From Streptomyces europaeiscabiei (GTDB lineage: Bacteria > Actinomycetota > Actinomycetes > Streptomycetales > Streptomycetaceae), in NCBI RefSeq assembly GCF_036346855.1, contig NZ_CP107841.1:3414001-3478000 (forward strand): 64,000 bases of DNA. The letters run 5' to 3'. A program made the translations under genes and the position numbers. The notes beneath the pieces are model-generated. The model did no database searches. It was not told the DNA's origin and saw only the letters and a program-made list of their open reading frames with translations. Shown in pieces: positions 1 to 10,621 of the stretch; within the stretch, counting starts at the first letter, position 1, and each line of letters opens with the position of its first letter.

Positions 1-1461
1 GCCGCCGTGTTCGACCGGGTGCAGTCGTTCTCGGCGCGTGAGGTCGGTCACTTCGGGGCCCCGTCGCTGATCACGCGGACGACGAACGATGTGCAGCAGG
101 TGCAGATGCTGGTGCTCATGACGTTCACGCTGGTGGCGTCGGCGCCGATCATGTGCGTCGGCGGCATCGTGCTGGCGCTCGGGCTGGACGTGCCGTTGTC
201 GGGGGTGCTGCTGGCCGTCGTACCGGTGCTCGCCATCTGCGTCAGCCTGATCGTGCGCCGGTTGCGCCCCCTGTTCCGGACCATGCAGGAGCGGCTGGAC
301 ACCGTGAACCGGGTACTGCGGGAGCAGATCACCGGCAACCGGGTCATCCGGGCCTTCGTGCGGGACGACTACGAGAAGGACCGGTTCCGGAAGGCGAACG
401 TCGAGCTGACGGACGTGTCGCTGGGAACCGGGCGGATGCTCGCGCTGATGTTCCCGATCGTGATGACGGTCGTCAACCTGTCGTCGGTCGCGGTGGTGTG
501 GTTCGGCGCCCATCGGATCGACAGCGGCGGGATGGAGATCGGTGCGCTCACCGCGTTCCTCGCCTATCTGATGCAGATCGTCATGGCTGTGATGATGGCC
601 ACGTTCATGTTCATGATGATGCCGCGCGCGGAGGTGTGTGCCGAGCGCATCCAGGAGGTGCTGGACACCCGGACGAGCGTGGTGCCGCCGGTCGAGCCCG
701 TCAGGGAGCTGCGGCGGCACGGGTTCCTGGAGGTGCGGAGCGCCGGATTCCGCTATCCGGGTGCCGAGGAGCCGGTGCTCAGGTCGATCGAGGTCGTCGC
801 GCGGCCCGGTGAGACGACCGCCGTCATCGGGTCCACGGGCAGCGGGAAGTCGACGCTGCTCGGGTTGGTGCCCCGGCTGTTCGACGTCACCGAGGGCGAG
901 GTGCTGGTGGACGGCGTCGACGTACGGACGCTCGATCCGAAGCTGCTGGCCAAGACCGTGAGCCTGGTGCCGCAGAAGCCGTATCTCTTCTCGGGGACCG
1001 TGGCGACCAACCTGCGGTACGGCAACCCGGACGCCACCGACGAGGAGTTGTGGCACGCGCTGGAGGTGGCGCAGGCCAAGGAGTTCGTGTCCCTGCTGGA
1101 GAACGGGCTGGACTCGCCCATCGCGCAGGGCGGGACGAACGTGTCCGGCGGGCAGCGCCAGCGGCTCGCGATCGCGCGGACGCTGGTGCAGCGGCCTGAG
1201 ATCTACCTGTTCGACGACTCGTTCTCCGCGCTCGACTACGCGACCGACGCCGCCCTGCGCGCTGCGCTGGGGCGGGAGACCGCCGACGCGACCGTCGTGA
1301 TCGTGGCCCAGCGGGTGGCGACCATCCGGGACGCCGACCGGATCGTGGTCCTCGACGAGGGCAGGGTCGTCGGCACCGGACGCCACCACGAGCTGATGGC
1401 CGACAACGAGACGTACCGGGAGATCGTCCTCTCCCAGCTCACGGAAGCGGAGGCAGCCTGA
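1..1461 (+). CDS. ABC exporter half-transporter, degenerate-site subunit (5' partial)
   Basis: Membrane-embedded half-transporter with a C-terminal ATPase that pairs with the next gene to export an unknown substrate. The reading frame is already open at base 1, so the start and first membrane helices lie outside the window; the GTG at 7 is internal. The visible part has transmembrane helices over about the first 230 residues, Walker A GSTGSGKST (about residue 275 from that GTG), signature VSGGQ (about 380) and Walker B YLFDD (about 400). The usual catalytic Glu after Walker B is Asp here, which marks the degenerate ATP site of a heterodimeric exporter. The stop overlaps the next ATG by 1 nt, so the two are translationally coupled. 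Substrate (drug, lipid or peptide) cannot be told from sequence. Confidence 0.93.
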   Translation, partial: AAVFDRVQSFSAREVGHFGAPSLITRTTNDVQQVQMLVLMTFTLVASAPIMCVGGIVLALGLDVPLSGVLLAVVPVLAICVSLIVRRLRPLFRTMQERLDTVNRVLREQITGNRVIRAFVRDDYEKDRFRKANVELTDVSLGTGRMLALMFPIVMTVVNLSSVAVVWFGAHRIDSGGMEIGALTAFLAYLMQIVMAVMMATFMFMMMPRAEVCAERIQEVLDTRTSVVPPVEPVRELRRHGFLEVRSAGFRYPGAEEPVLRSIEVVARPGETTAVIGSTGSGKSTLLGLVPRLFDVTEGEVLVDGVDVRTLDPKLLAKTVSLVPQKPYLFSGTVATNLRYGNPDATDEELWHALEVAQAKEFVSLLENGLDSPIAQGGTNVSGGQRQRLAIARTLVQRPEIYLFDDSFSALDYATDAALRAALGRETADATVVIVAQRVATIRDADRIVVLDEGRVVGTGRHHELMADNETYREIVLSQLTEAEAA

Positions 1462-3395
1462 TGGCCGGGCCGTTGGCACGGATGGCGGGGACAGGGGCCC
1501 CCGAACAGCACTCCATGGACTTCAAGGGGTCCGGGAAACGGCTGCTCGCACAGTTCCGGCCCGAGCGGTTCACGATGTACGCGATGATCGCGTGCGCCGT
1601 GCTCAGCGTCGGGCTGTCGGTGCTGGGACCGTGGATCCTCGGCAGGGCGACCGACCTGGTGTTCGCGGGTGTCGTCGGACGCGAGATGCCGGCGGGCGCC
1701 ACGAAGGCCGAGGTCCTGGAGTCCATGCGCGAGCGCGGGGACGGCGGGGTGGCCGACATGCTGTCGGGCACGGACTTCACACCGGGCAAGGGCATCGATT
1801 TCGAGGCCGTCGGCGGCGTGCTGCTGGTTGCCCTCGGCATCTTCCTGGTCGCGGGGCTGCTGATGGCGGCGGCGACCCGGCTCTCCACCCGGGCCATCAA
1901 CCGGACCATCTACCACATGCGCGAGGAGCTGCAGGCGAAGCTGTCGCGGCTGCCGCTGTCGTACTTCGACCGGCGGCAGCGCGGTGAGGTGCTGAGCCGG
2001 GCGACCAACGACATCGACAACATCGGCCAGACGCTGCAGCAGTCGATGGGGCAGCTCGTCAACTCGCTCCTCACCATCATCGGTGTGCTGGTGATGATGT
2101 TCTGGGTGTCGCCGCTGCTGGCGCTGGTCGCGCTGGTGACCGTGCCCGTGTCGTTCGTGGTGGCCACGCGGGTCGGCAAGCGGTCGCAGCCGCACTTCGT
2201 GGCGCAGTGGCGGGTCACCGGGAAGCTCAACGCGCACATCGAGGAGATGTACACCGGGCACACGCTCGTAAAGGTGTTCGGGCGACAGGAGGAGTCGGCG
2301 AAGCAGTTCGCCGAGGAGAACGACCGGCTGTACGAGGCCGGGTTCAGGGCCCAGTTCAACAGCGGGATCATGCAGCCGCTGATGTTCTTCGTGTCGAACA
2401 TCAACTATGTGCTGGTCGCGGTGGTGGGCGGACTGCGGGTCGCGTCGGGTGCGCTGTCCATCGGTGACGTCCAGGCCTTCATCCAGTACTCGCGCCAGTT
2501 CTCGATGCCGCTGACGCAGGTCGCGTCGATGGCGAACATGGTGCAGTCGAGTGTCGCGTCCGCCGAGCGGATCTTCGAACTGCTCGACGCGGAGGAGCAG
2601 GAGGCCGACGCCGTGCCCGGGGTGCGGCCCGAGGAGCTGCGGGGGCGGGTGGCGCTGGAGGGGGTGTCCTTCCGCTACGACGCCGACAAGCCGCTGATCG
2701 AGGACCTGTCGCTGGTCGTGGACCCGGGGCACACGGTGGCGATCGTGGGGCCGACCGGGGCGGGCAAGACCACGTTGGTGAACCTGCTGATGCGGTTCTA
2801 CGAGGTCACCGGTGGGCGGATCACCCTCGACGGGGTCGATGTCGCGTCCATGTCCCGGGACGAACTCCGGGACGGGATAGGGATGGTGCTCCAGGACACG
2901 TGGCTGTTCGGGGGGACCATCGCGGAGAACATCGCGTACGGGGCGTCCGCGGCGCGGAAGGTCACGCGCGGGGAGATCGAGGAGGCGGCGCGGGCGGCGC
3001 ACGCGGATCGGTTCATCCGGACGCTGCCCGACGGGTACGACACGGTGATCGACGACGAGGGGACCGGGGTGAGCGCGGGTGAGAAGCAGCTCATCACCAT
3101 CGCTCGGGCGTTCCTGTCGGATCCGGTGATCCTGGTGCTGGACGAGGCGACGAGTTCGGTCGACACGCGTACCGAGGTGTTGATCCAGAAGGCGATGGCC
3201 AAGTTGGCGCACGGGCGTACGTCGTTCGTGATCGCGCATCGGCTGTCGACGATTCGGGATGCGGACACGATTCTGGTGATGGAGAGCGGTTCCATCGTCG
3301 AGCAGGGGGCGCACGAGGAGTTGTTGGCCGCGGACGGGGCTTACGCGCGGCTGTACAAGGCGCAGTTCGCTGAGGCTGTGGCCGAGGTGGACTGA
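1461..3395 (+). CDS. ABC exporter half-transporter, partner subunit
   Basis: Second half of the heterodimeric exporter: a type IV exporter membrane domain (roughly residues 35-340, with an extra loop around 70-110) followed by the ATPase. Walker A GPTGAGKTT is near residue 430. Walker B is VLVLDEATS near 557 and keeps the catalytic Glu. The signature is VSAGEKQ near 536 instead of LSGGQ. A canonical Walker B with a degenerate signature is the expected complement of the upstream subunit, giving one active and one inactive ATP site as in TM287/288-type exporters (family knowledge). The ATG overlaps the upstream stop. Substrate unknown. Confidence 0.93.
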   Translation: MAGPLARMAGTGAPEQHSMDFKGSGKRLLAQFRPERFTMYAMIACAVLSVGLSVLGPWILGRATDLVFAGVVGREMPAGATKAEVLESMRERGDGGVADMLSGTDFTPGKGIDFEAVGGVLLVALGIFLVAGLLMAAATRLSTRAINRTIYHMREELQAKLSRLPLSYFDRRQRGEVLSRATNDIDNIGQTLQQSMGQLVNSLLTIIGVLVMMFWVSPLLALVALVTVPVSFVVATRVGKRSQPHFVAQWRVTGKLNAHIEEMYTGHTLVKVFGRQEESAKQFAEENDRLYEAGFRAQFNSGIMQPLMFFVSNINYVLVAVVGGLRVASGALSIGDVQAFIQYSRQFSMPLTQVASMANMVQSSVASAERIFELLDAEEQEADAVPGVRPEELRGRVALEGVSFRYDADKPLIEDLSLVVDPGHTVAIVGPTGAGKTTLVNLLMRFYEVTGGRITLDGVDVASMSRDELRDGIGMVLQDTWLFGGTIAENIAYGASAARKVTRGEIEEAARAAHADRFIRTLPDGYDTVIDDEGTGVSAGEKQLITIARAFLSDPVILVLDEATSSVDTRTEVLIQKAMAKLAHGRTSFVIAHRLSTIRDADTILVMESGSIVEQGAHEELLAADGAYARLYKAQFAEAVAEVD

Positions 3396-3598
3396 GGGTG
3401 GTGGGGGGCGTGCGTGGGCCGTTTTCTCGCCCCCGCCGCCCCTACCCGTCCCATCCTCAAGGGGCTGCGCCCCTTCGACCCCCGGGTGCGGGTCCGGTGG
3501 GGGCTGGTCGCGCAGTTTCCCGCGCCTCTGAAGGCAGGGGCTGCGCCCCGTGCTTTTCAGGCCCGCAGGGGCCTGGTCCGCACCCGAGACGACACCTC
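3396..3598. repeat. Convergent intergenic spacer with dispersed repeat and hairpin
   Basis: Spacer between the convergent ABC exporter and sigma-factor genes. It has a 7-bp stem-loop (AAGGGGC/GCCCCTT around 3459-3475), a likely terminator. It also holds a copy of dispersed repeat family A (about 3487-3550: GGTCCGGTGGGGGCTGGTCG, then a GCGCAGTTTCC run, then a short GGGGCTGCGCCCC hairpin). The same element recurs near 36250, 36640, 56700 and 56870. No coding potential is seen. Confidence 0.6.
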
Positions 3599-4948
<1,350 letters not shown>

Positions 4949-5135
4949 AGCCGCTACGAGGGGCGTGCGGTGACTTTTTGCGTCCGGTCCGTGACCCCAC
5001 GGTTACTGTGCCGTACGAGTGCGCTGCTGAGAGGCCCCTGAACCGCTTGAAGGCCGTACGGAACGGGGTGGCTCCGGCGTGGAATTGGCATGTGCGCCAG
5101 GGACGTTCACGCCCGGGGCGTCGGCCGGCCCGGCC

Positions 5136-7037
5136 TCAGAGCGCCTCCGCGCCCCGCTCCCGCAACGCCTGGTCGTACTGCTGGAGCACCCACAACTCGT
5201 TCTGTACGGCGGCCAGCTGGGCGGGGTCGCCCTGGGCGGTCGCCCTCGCCAGGCTGCCCTGGACGTCGCGCACCCGGCGTTCGACGGCCCGGCGGCGCAC
5301 GGTGACGAGCTGGGCGCCCGCGTACATGTCGTCGACCGTCTTGCGCATGATCGCCTCGACGGCCAGCTCGGTCACCATGGCCCGCACCGTGTCGTCCGGC
5401 GCCGCCTCCCGGACCCGGACCAGGTACTCCTGCGGGTCCTGGGCGCCGTACTCGACACCGCCCGCCTCGATGATCGCCTCACGGACGGCCGCGTACGGGG
5501 CGGCGGTGAACTCGTCGACGCCGTACGCGTCGAAGGCGGGGGCGACCAACTCCGGCCGCTGGAGGGCGAGTTTGAGGAGTTCACGCTCAGTGGCGAACAC
5601 CGGGTTGCGCAGTGTGAGGGCCGGGCCGGACGGGGGCCGGCCGGTGGACTCGTACGGCTGTGCCGAGCGCTGTGCGGACGGGGCCGGGCCCTGGCCGCCT
5701 CGGTCGCGGGCCCAGCGGGCCAGCTGGGCGACGCGCTTGACGACGAACTGGGTGTCGAGGATGCCGAGCATGCCGGCGAGCTGCACGGCGACCTCGTGCT
5801 GGGCGCCGCTGTTCTTGATGCGGGCCACGATGGGTGCCGCCTCGTCGAGGGCGGACGCGCGGCCCGCGGGGGTCTCCAGGTCGTAGCGGGCGACGATCTG
5901 GCGGAGCGCGAACTCGAAGAGCGGGGTGCGGGGTTCGGTCAGCTCGGCGACCGCCTCGTCACCCTTCGCGAGGCGCAGCTCGCACGGGTCCATGCCGTCC
6001 GGGGCGATCGCGATGTACGTCTCGGCGGCGAACTTCTGGTCGTCCTCGAAGGCGCGCAGGGCCGCCTTCTGGCCGGCCGCGTCGCCGTCGAAGGTGAAGA
6101 TCACGCGGGCCGAACCGTTGTCCATCAGCAGCCGGCGGAGGATCTTGATGTGGTCGCCGCCGAAGGCCGTGCCGCAGGTGGCGATGGCCGTGGTCACTCC
6201 GGCGAGGTGGCAGGCCATGACGTCCGTGTAGCCCTCTACCACGACGGCGCGGCTGGCCTTGGCGATGTGCTGCTTGGCGAGGTCGATGCCGTACAGCACC
6301 TGGGACTTCCTGTAGAGCGCCGTGTCCGGGGTGTTGAGGTACTTCGGGCCGTTGTCCGACTCGTAGAGCTTGCGGGCGCCGAAGCCGACCACGTCTCCGC
6401 CGATGTCGCGGATGGGCCACATCAGGCGGCCCCGGAAGCGGTCGATGGGGCCCCGGCGGCCCTCCTGGGACAGCCCGGACAGCAGCAGTTCCTTGTCGGC
6501 GAAGCCCTTGCCGCGGAGGAAGCGGGTGAGGTGGTCCCAGCCCTGGGGGCTGTAGCCGACGCCGAAGTGGACGGCGGCGGCCTGGTCGAAGCCGCGCTCG
6601 GCGAGGAAGATCCGGCCGGTGTCGGCCTCGGGGCTGGTGGCGAGCTGTTCCGCGTACCACTCGGCGGCGATCTTGTGCGCCTCGACCAGGCGGATCCGCT
6701 CACCGCGCTGGTGGGAGGGGTTGTACCCGCCCTCCTCGTAGCGCAGGGTGATGCCGGCCTGGCCGGCCAGCCGCTCGACCGCCTCCGAGAAGGACAGGTG
6801 GTCGACCTTCATCACGAACGTGATGGTGTCGCCGCCCTCCTGGCAGCCGAAGCAGTGGAAGAGCCCCTTGCTCGGGCTGACCTGGAACGACGGCGACTTC
6901 TCGTCGTGGAACGGGCAGAGCCCCTTGAGGTTTCCCCCGCCCGCGTTCCGTAGCTGGAGGTACTCGGACACCACGGCGTCGATCGGGACCGCGTCCCGTA
7001 CCGCCTTCACGTCCTCGTCGTTGATCCGTCCAGCCAC
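5136..7037 (-). CDS. dnaG: DNA primase DnaG
   Basis: Makes RNA primers for the lagging strand and works with the replicative helicase. The N-terminal CHC2 zinc-binding domain has C41, H44, C62 and C65. A TOPRIM catalytic core follows, with VVEGYTDVMA (about residue 265) and FTFDGDAAGQKA (about 312, metal-binding acidic residues). The C-terminal part (about 470-633) is the helicase-interacting region. At 633 residues it is a normal length for actinobacteria. The start is GTG and the stop lies 187 nt from the sigma-factor gene upstream region. It is transcribed in the same direction as the sigma factor, as in the classical dnaG/rpoD macromolecular-synthesis arrangement. Confidence 0.96.
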   Translation of the reverse strand: MAGRINDEDVKAVRDAVPIDAVVSEYLQLRNAGGGNLKGLCPFHDEKSPSFQVSPSKGLFHCFGCQEGGDTITFVMKVDHLSFSEAVERLAGQAGITLRYEEGGYNPSHQRGERIRLVEAHKIAAEWYAEQLATSPEADTGRIFLAERGFDQAAAVHFGVGYSPQGWDHLTRFLRGKGFADKELLLSGLSQEGRRGPIDRFRGRLMWPIRDIGGDVVGFGARKLYESDNGPKYLNTPDTALYRKSQVLYGIDLAKQHIAKASRAVVVEGYTDVMACHLAGVTTAIATCGTAFGGDHIKILRRLLMDNGSARVIFTFDGDAAGQKAALRAFEDDQKFAAETYIAIAPDGMDPCELRLAKGDEAVAELTEPRTPLFEFALRQIVARYDLETPAGRASALDEAAPIVARIKNSGAQHEVAVQLAGMLGILDTQFVVKRVAQLARWARDRGGQGPAPSAQRSAQPYESTGRPPSGPALTLRNPVFATERELLKLALQRPELVAPAFDAYGVDEFTAAPYAAVREAIIEAGGVEYGAQDPQEYLVRVREAAPDDTVRAMVTELAVEAIMRKTVDDMYAGAQLVTVRRRAVERRVRDVQGSLARATAQGDPAQLAAVQNELWVLQQYDQALRERGAEAL

Positions 7038-7070
7038 GCGGTGATTCTACGGTGGTCCACCGACAGTCAT

Positions 7071-7160
7071 GGGGCACGGGCAGCGCCCCGGCCGGGGCGC
7101 GGGGCTGTGGCAGCCTGCGGCTCCGCCGTGTGGGCGCGAGCAGCCGCGCACCACCCGCAC
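7071..7160. repeat. Dispersed repeat family B copy
   Basis: Intergenic copy of a GC-rich element reading GCGCGGGGCTGTGGCAGCCT, then GCGGCTCCGCCGTGTGGGCG and CGAGCAGCC. Related copies lie at about 11990-12075 (inverted) and 20462-20530. All three sit between gene ends, a common position for such elements in Streptomyces. Function unknown; it can fold into hairpins. Confidence 0.55.
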
Positions 7161-7189
7161 TCGCCCTCGCGCCCCGACCCCGCGGACGC

Positions 7190-8455
7190 CTAGGCGATCA
7201 GGCTCTCCAGTGGCACCTGTGGGTTCGAGAGCGCCTCCACGTCCACTGCGGCCCGGGACCGGATCAGCTTCTGGATGGGCTCAGTGACATCCCACACGTT
7301 CACGTTCATCCCGGCCAGCACCCGCCCCTCCTTCACCCAGAACGCGACGAACTCCCGCTTCCCGGCGTCCCCCCGGATCAGCACCTGGTCGTACGACCCG
7401 GGCGGCGCCCACCCCGAGTACTCCATCCCCAGGTCGTACTGGTCGGAGAAGAAGTAGGGCACCCGGTCGTAGGTGACGTCCCTGCCGAGCATCGCCAGCG
7501 CGGCGGCCGGCCCGCCGTTGAGCGCATTGGCCCAGTGCTCGACCCGCAGCCGGGTGTCGAAGAGGGCGTGCGGGAAGGACACGACGTCACCGGCGGCGTA
7601 GATGGAGGGATCGGACGTACGGAGCCGGGCGTCCACCGCGATGCCGCCGCCCTGTGACCTGTCGGCCAGCTCCAGCCCTGCGGCTTCGGCGAGGCCGACC
7701 CGCGGCGCCGCTCCGATGGCCGCGAGGACGTCGTGCGCGGGGTGCTCCTCCCCCGTGTCCGTGCGGGCCGCGAGGACCATCCCGTCCTGGCCGACGATCT
7801 CGGTGAGCCGCGCGCCGAAGTGGAAGCGGACGCCGTGCTCGCGGTGCAGTTCGGCGAAGAGGTTGCCCAGCTCGGGGCCGAGCACGCCGTGCAGCGGTGT
7901 CGGCTCGGGTTCGACGACCGTCACCTCCGCGCCGTACTCGCGGGCCGCGGCCGCCACCTCCAGGCCGATCCAGCCGGCGCCCGCGACGACGAGGTGGCCG
8001 TTGTCGCGGCCGAGGGCGGCGAGGACCCCCTTGAGGCGTTCGGCGTGGGCGAGGCGGCGCAGATGGTGCACGCCCGCCAGGTCGGTGCCCGGGATGTCCA
8101 GGCGGCGGGGCTCTGCGCCGGTCGCGATCAGCAGTTTGTCGTAGTGGACGAGGGTGCCGTCGTCACCGAAGCGGACGGTCTTGGCCGTACGGTCGATCGC
8201 GTCGACGGTCTGGCCGAGGTGCAGCTCGATGTCGTTGCGCGCGTACCAGGACGGTTCGTGGACGAAGACGCTGTCGCGCTCCTTCTTGCCGAGCAGATAG
8301 CCCTTGGAGAGCGGCGGGCGCTCGTAGGGGTGGTCCCGTTCGTCGCAGATCAGTATCACGCGGCCGGTGAAGCCCTCCGCTCGGAGCGTCTCGGCCGCCT
8401 TCGCGCCGGCGAGACCGCCACCGACGATGACGAATGTCTGATCCGCGTCGACCAC
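7190..8455 (-). CDS. FAD-dependent pyridine-nucleotide disulfide oxidoreductase (ferredoxin reductase type)
   Basis: Flavoprotein predicted to move electrons from NAD(P)H to a small redox protein such as a ferredoxin. An N-terminal FAD-binding GGGLAG motif (about residues 9-16) is followed by a second Rossmann motif for NAD(P)H (VVAGAGWIGLEVAA, about 155), the FAD-binding IYAAGD motif (about 280) and a C-terminal reductase dimerisation domain. The redox CxxxxC pair of glutathione reductases is absent, as in rhodocoxin or putidaredoxin reductases. An open frame continues upstream, but the GTG at 8455 has an AGGAGG sequence 6 nt before it, so 421 residues is preferred. No ferredoxin or P450 lies beside it, so the partner is unknown. 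Confidence 0.88.
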   Translation of the reverse strand: MVDADQTFVIVGGGLAGAKAAETLRAEGFTGRVILICDERDHPYERPPLSKGYLLGKKERDSVFVHEPSWYARNDIELHLGQTVDAIDRTAKTVRFGDDGTLVHYDKLLIATGAEPRRLDIPGTDLAGVHHLRRLAHAERLKGVLAALGRDNGHLVVAGAGWIGLEVAAAAREYGAEVTVVEPEPTPLHGVLGPELGNLFAELHREHGVRFHFGARLTEIVGQDGMVLAARTDTGEEHPAHDVLAAIGAAPRVGLAEAAGLELADRSQGGGIAVDARLRTSDPSIYAAGDVVSFPHALFDTRLRVEHWANALNGGPAAALAMLGRDVTYDRVPYFFSDQYDLGMEYSGWAPPGSYDQVLIRGDAGKREFVAFWVKEGRVLAGMNVNVWDVTEPIQKLIRSRAAVDVEALSNPQVPLESLIA

Positions 8456-8829
8456 TTGTTGCCTCCTGCCAGGGGGTCTGGGGATGGACCCCAGATGAAC
8501 CTTGCGGATGTCGCCATATGCGAGCGTCCCGCACGGAGCGTGATGCGGGAAGAGGGAGTGACCCGATCGGGCCACAGAGGGTCACATCCGGGGGGTGCGC
8601 GTCGAGAAGAACCGTGACGAGGGCCCGAGGCGCAGAACGAGGAGGGACCACACCATTCGGAGGGACCGGTTCCATGTCGCCGGATCGGGCAAGTGGCCCC
8701 GACCGCACGGAACATGCGGGGTCAAATCGGCGAAACCGAACACGAGTTGCAAGGAAACCCTTCTCGTGATCCCTGCGGCTCGCTAGCGTCCCTCCCACCT
8801 CGTTCGCACATCCCTGGGGAAGGACCTCT
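8456..8829. other. Divergent intergenic region, 374 nt
   Basis: Spacer between the divergent reductase and aminopeptidase genes. It must carry both promoters and the reductase ribosome-binding site (AGGAGG just upstream of 8455). A GGGGAAGGA ribosome-binding site precedes the aminopeptidase. No clear -35/-10 pair, operator or small gene could be assigned. Confidence 0.5.
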
Positions 8830-10407
8830 GTGAACGCATCATCCAAGGCATCGCCTCGCTCGCGCAGACCCGTCGCGGCCATCGCCGCCCTCGCACTCGC
8901 GACACCGCTGCTGATCGTCTCCGCCGGAACGGCCGACGCCAACAGCAACGACAGCAAGCCGGCCAAGGACGCCAAGAAGCTCTCGCGGAAGCTGGTCAGG
9001 GAGTCGTCCACGAAGGACGCGTACAAGCACCTGAAGGCGCTGCAGGCGATAGCCGACGCCAACGGCGGCAACCGCGCGGCCGGTACGCCGGGCCACGACA
9101 AGTCCGCCGAGTACGTCTACAACGTGCTGAAGAAGGCCGGCTACAAGGTCTCGTACGACACGTTCGAGTTCGCCTACATCGAGACCCTCGCGGAGAAGGC
9201 GTCCGTCATCTCGCCGGCGCCGCGCGATCTCGGCATCGCGGCGATGACGTACACCAAGTCGACGCCGGTGGGCGGCATCACGGCCCCGCTGGCGGCCGCC
9301 GCGGTGGACGCCACTTCAGGCTGTGAGGCCGGTGACTACGCGGCCGGTGCCTTCACCGGCAAAATCGCCCTGATCAAGCGCGGCGGCTGCACCTTCGCGC
9401 AGAAGCAGCTCGTCGCCTCCGAGGCGGGCGCCGTCGGCGCGATCATCTACAACAACACCGCGGGTGCCCTCGCCGGCACCCTCGGCGACCCGGCGAGCGC
9501 GAAGATCCCGACTGCCGGCCTCAGCCAGGCCGAGGGCGAGGCCCTCGCCGCCGATGTCGCGGCGGGCGTGGTCACGGTCGGCTTCGAGGTGCGCCAGCTC
9601 CAGGAGAACCGCACGTCGAACAACGTCATAGCGGAGACCCGCGGCGGTGACGCGGACAACACCGTGTTCGTCGGTGCCCACCTCGACTCGGTCACCGCGG
9701 GCCCCGGCATCAACGACAACGGTTCCGGCTCGGCCGGCATCCTCGAGGTCGCCGAGGAGCTCGCCGAGAACCTCAAGTCGGGCAAGCAGCAGCCCAACAA
9801 GGTGAAGTTCGCCTTCTGGTCGGCCGAGGAGCTCGGCCTGATCGGCTCCGAGTCGTACGTCGAGCGGCTCACCGAAGAGCAGCGCGAGCAGATCAAGCTC
9901 TATCTGAACTTCGACATGATCGCCTCCCCGAACCACGCCCAGTTCGTGTACGACGGCGACGACTCGGACGGTGTGGGCGCGGGCCCCGGCCCCGAGGGCT
10001 CGGCCCAGCTCGAACGTGACATCAACCAGTTCCTCGACTCCAAGGGCGAGCCGCACGAGGGCACCGACTTCTCCGGCCGCTCCGACTACGGGCCGTTCAT
10101 CGCGGTCGGTATCCCCTCCGGCGGCACCTTCACCGGCGCCGAAGGCATCAAGACCGAGAACCAGGCCGCGGTGTTCGGCGGCACCGCCGGCGTCGCCTAC
10201 GACGCGTGCTACCACGCCGCGTGCGACGGTCTGAAGAACATCAACATGAAGGCGTTCGGCATCAACATCGGTGTCATCGCCAACGCGGTGGGCACCTACA
10301 CCCACGACCTGAGCTCGCTCGCCAAGCCGGTCGACTCCGAGCCCACCACGGGCGGCGACACCAGCGGCGGCGGCCTCCACTCCGACCACGACGAGGTCGC
10401 GGAGTAA
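8830..10407 (+). CDS. Secreted M28 family zinc aminopeptidase with PA domain
   Basis: Extracellular di-zinc exopeptidase releasing N-terminal amino acids, related to Streptomyces griseus aminopeptidase. It has a Sec-type signal peptide (basic start, hydrophobic core, cleavage near TADA at about residue 37). A protease-associated domain covers about 130-255 and the M28 catalytic domain follows. Metal and catalytic residues are visible: H284 (GAHLDS), D296 (INDNGSG), the SAEELG glutamates near 331, D in NFDMIAS near 362, and H in CYHAACD near 461. Start GTG with GGGGAAGGA upstream. It ends in a His/Asp/Gly-rich tail. A likely contributor to peptide nutrition. Confidence 0.93.
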   Translation: MNASSKASPRSRRPVAAIAALALATPLLIVSAGTADANSNDSKPAKDAKKLSRKLVRESSTKDAYKHLKALQAIADANGGNRAAGTPGHDKSAEYVYNVLKKAGYKVSYDTFEFAYIETLAEKASVISPAPRDLGIAAMTYTKSTPVGGITAPLAAAAVDATSGCEAGDYAAGAFTGKIALIKRGGCTFAQKQLVASEAGAVGAIIYNNTAGALAGTLGDPASAKIPTAGLSQAEGEALAADVAAGVVTVGFEVRQLQENRTSNNVIAETRGGDADNTVFVGAHLDSVTAGPGINDNGSGSAGILEVAEELAENLKSGKQQPNKVKFAFWSAEELGLIGSESYVERLTEEQREQIKLYLNFDMIASPNHAQFVYDGDDSDGVGAGPGPEGSAQLERDINQFLDSKGEPHEGTDFSGRSDYGPFIAVGIPSGGTFTGAEGIKTENQAAVFGGTAGVAYDACYHAACDGLKNINMKAFGINIGVIANAVGTYTHDLSSLAKPVDSEPTTGGDTSGGGLHSDHDEVAE

Positions 10408-10621
10408 CCAGCCGCCCACCAGCCGCCCACCCGTCGGCTCGCGTCGGCTCGCGTCGGCTCGCGCGGAAGATGTCCGGCCCGAACATCTCGCAGTGGATGT
10501 TCGGGCCGGAACTGCCTTGTCGAACAGGTGAGTCCGGGCGTGTACATCACCGAACAGAGCGCTGGGGCAGACGGGGATCCGACGGCACGGCCCGGTCCAT
10601 CCGTCCATCCGTCCATCCGTC
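10408..10621. terminator. Intergenic terminator and short tandem repeats
   Basis: Convergent spacer between the aminopeptidase and dgt. A perfect 15-bp stem (10473-10487 with 10496-10510, TCCGGCCCGAACATC and its complement, 8-nt loop) is a strong bidirectional terminator candidate. Small direct repeats flank it: three CGTCGGCTCG units at about 10433-10464 and three to four GTCCATCC units at about 10597-10620, the latter directly next to the dgt stop codon. Confidence 0.7.

Noticed and set aside
1236..3314. 692-residue open frame antisense to the ABC exporter
   Set aside because: His/Arg/Asp-rich shadow of the second ABC subunit, no domain.
5079..6953. 624-residue open frame antisense to dnaG
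   Set aside because: Covers a clear DnaG with zinc and TOPRIM motifs; low-complexity shadow.
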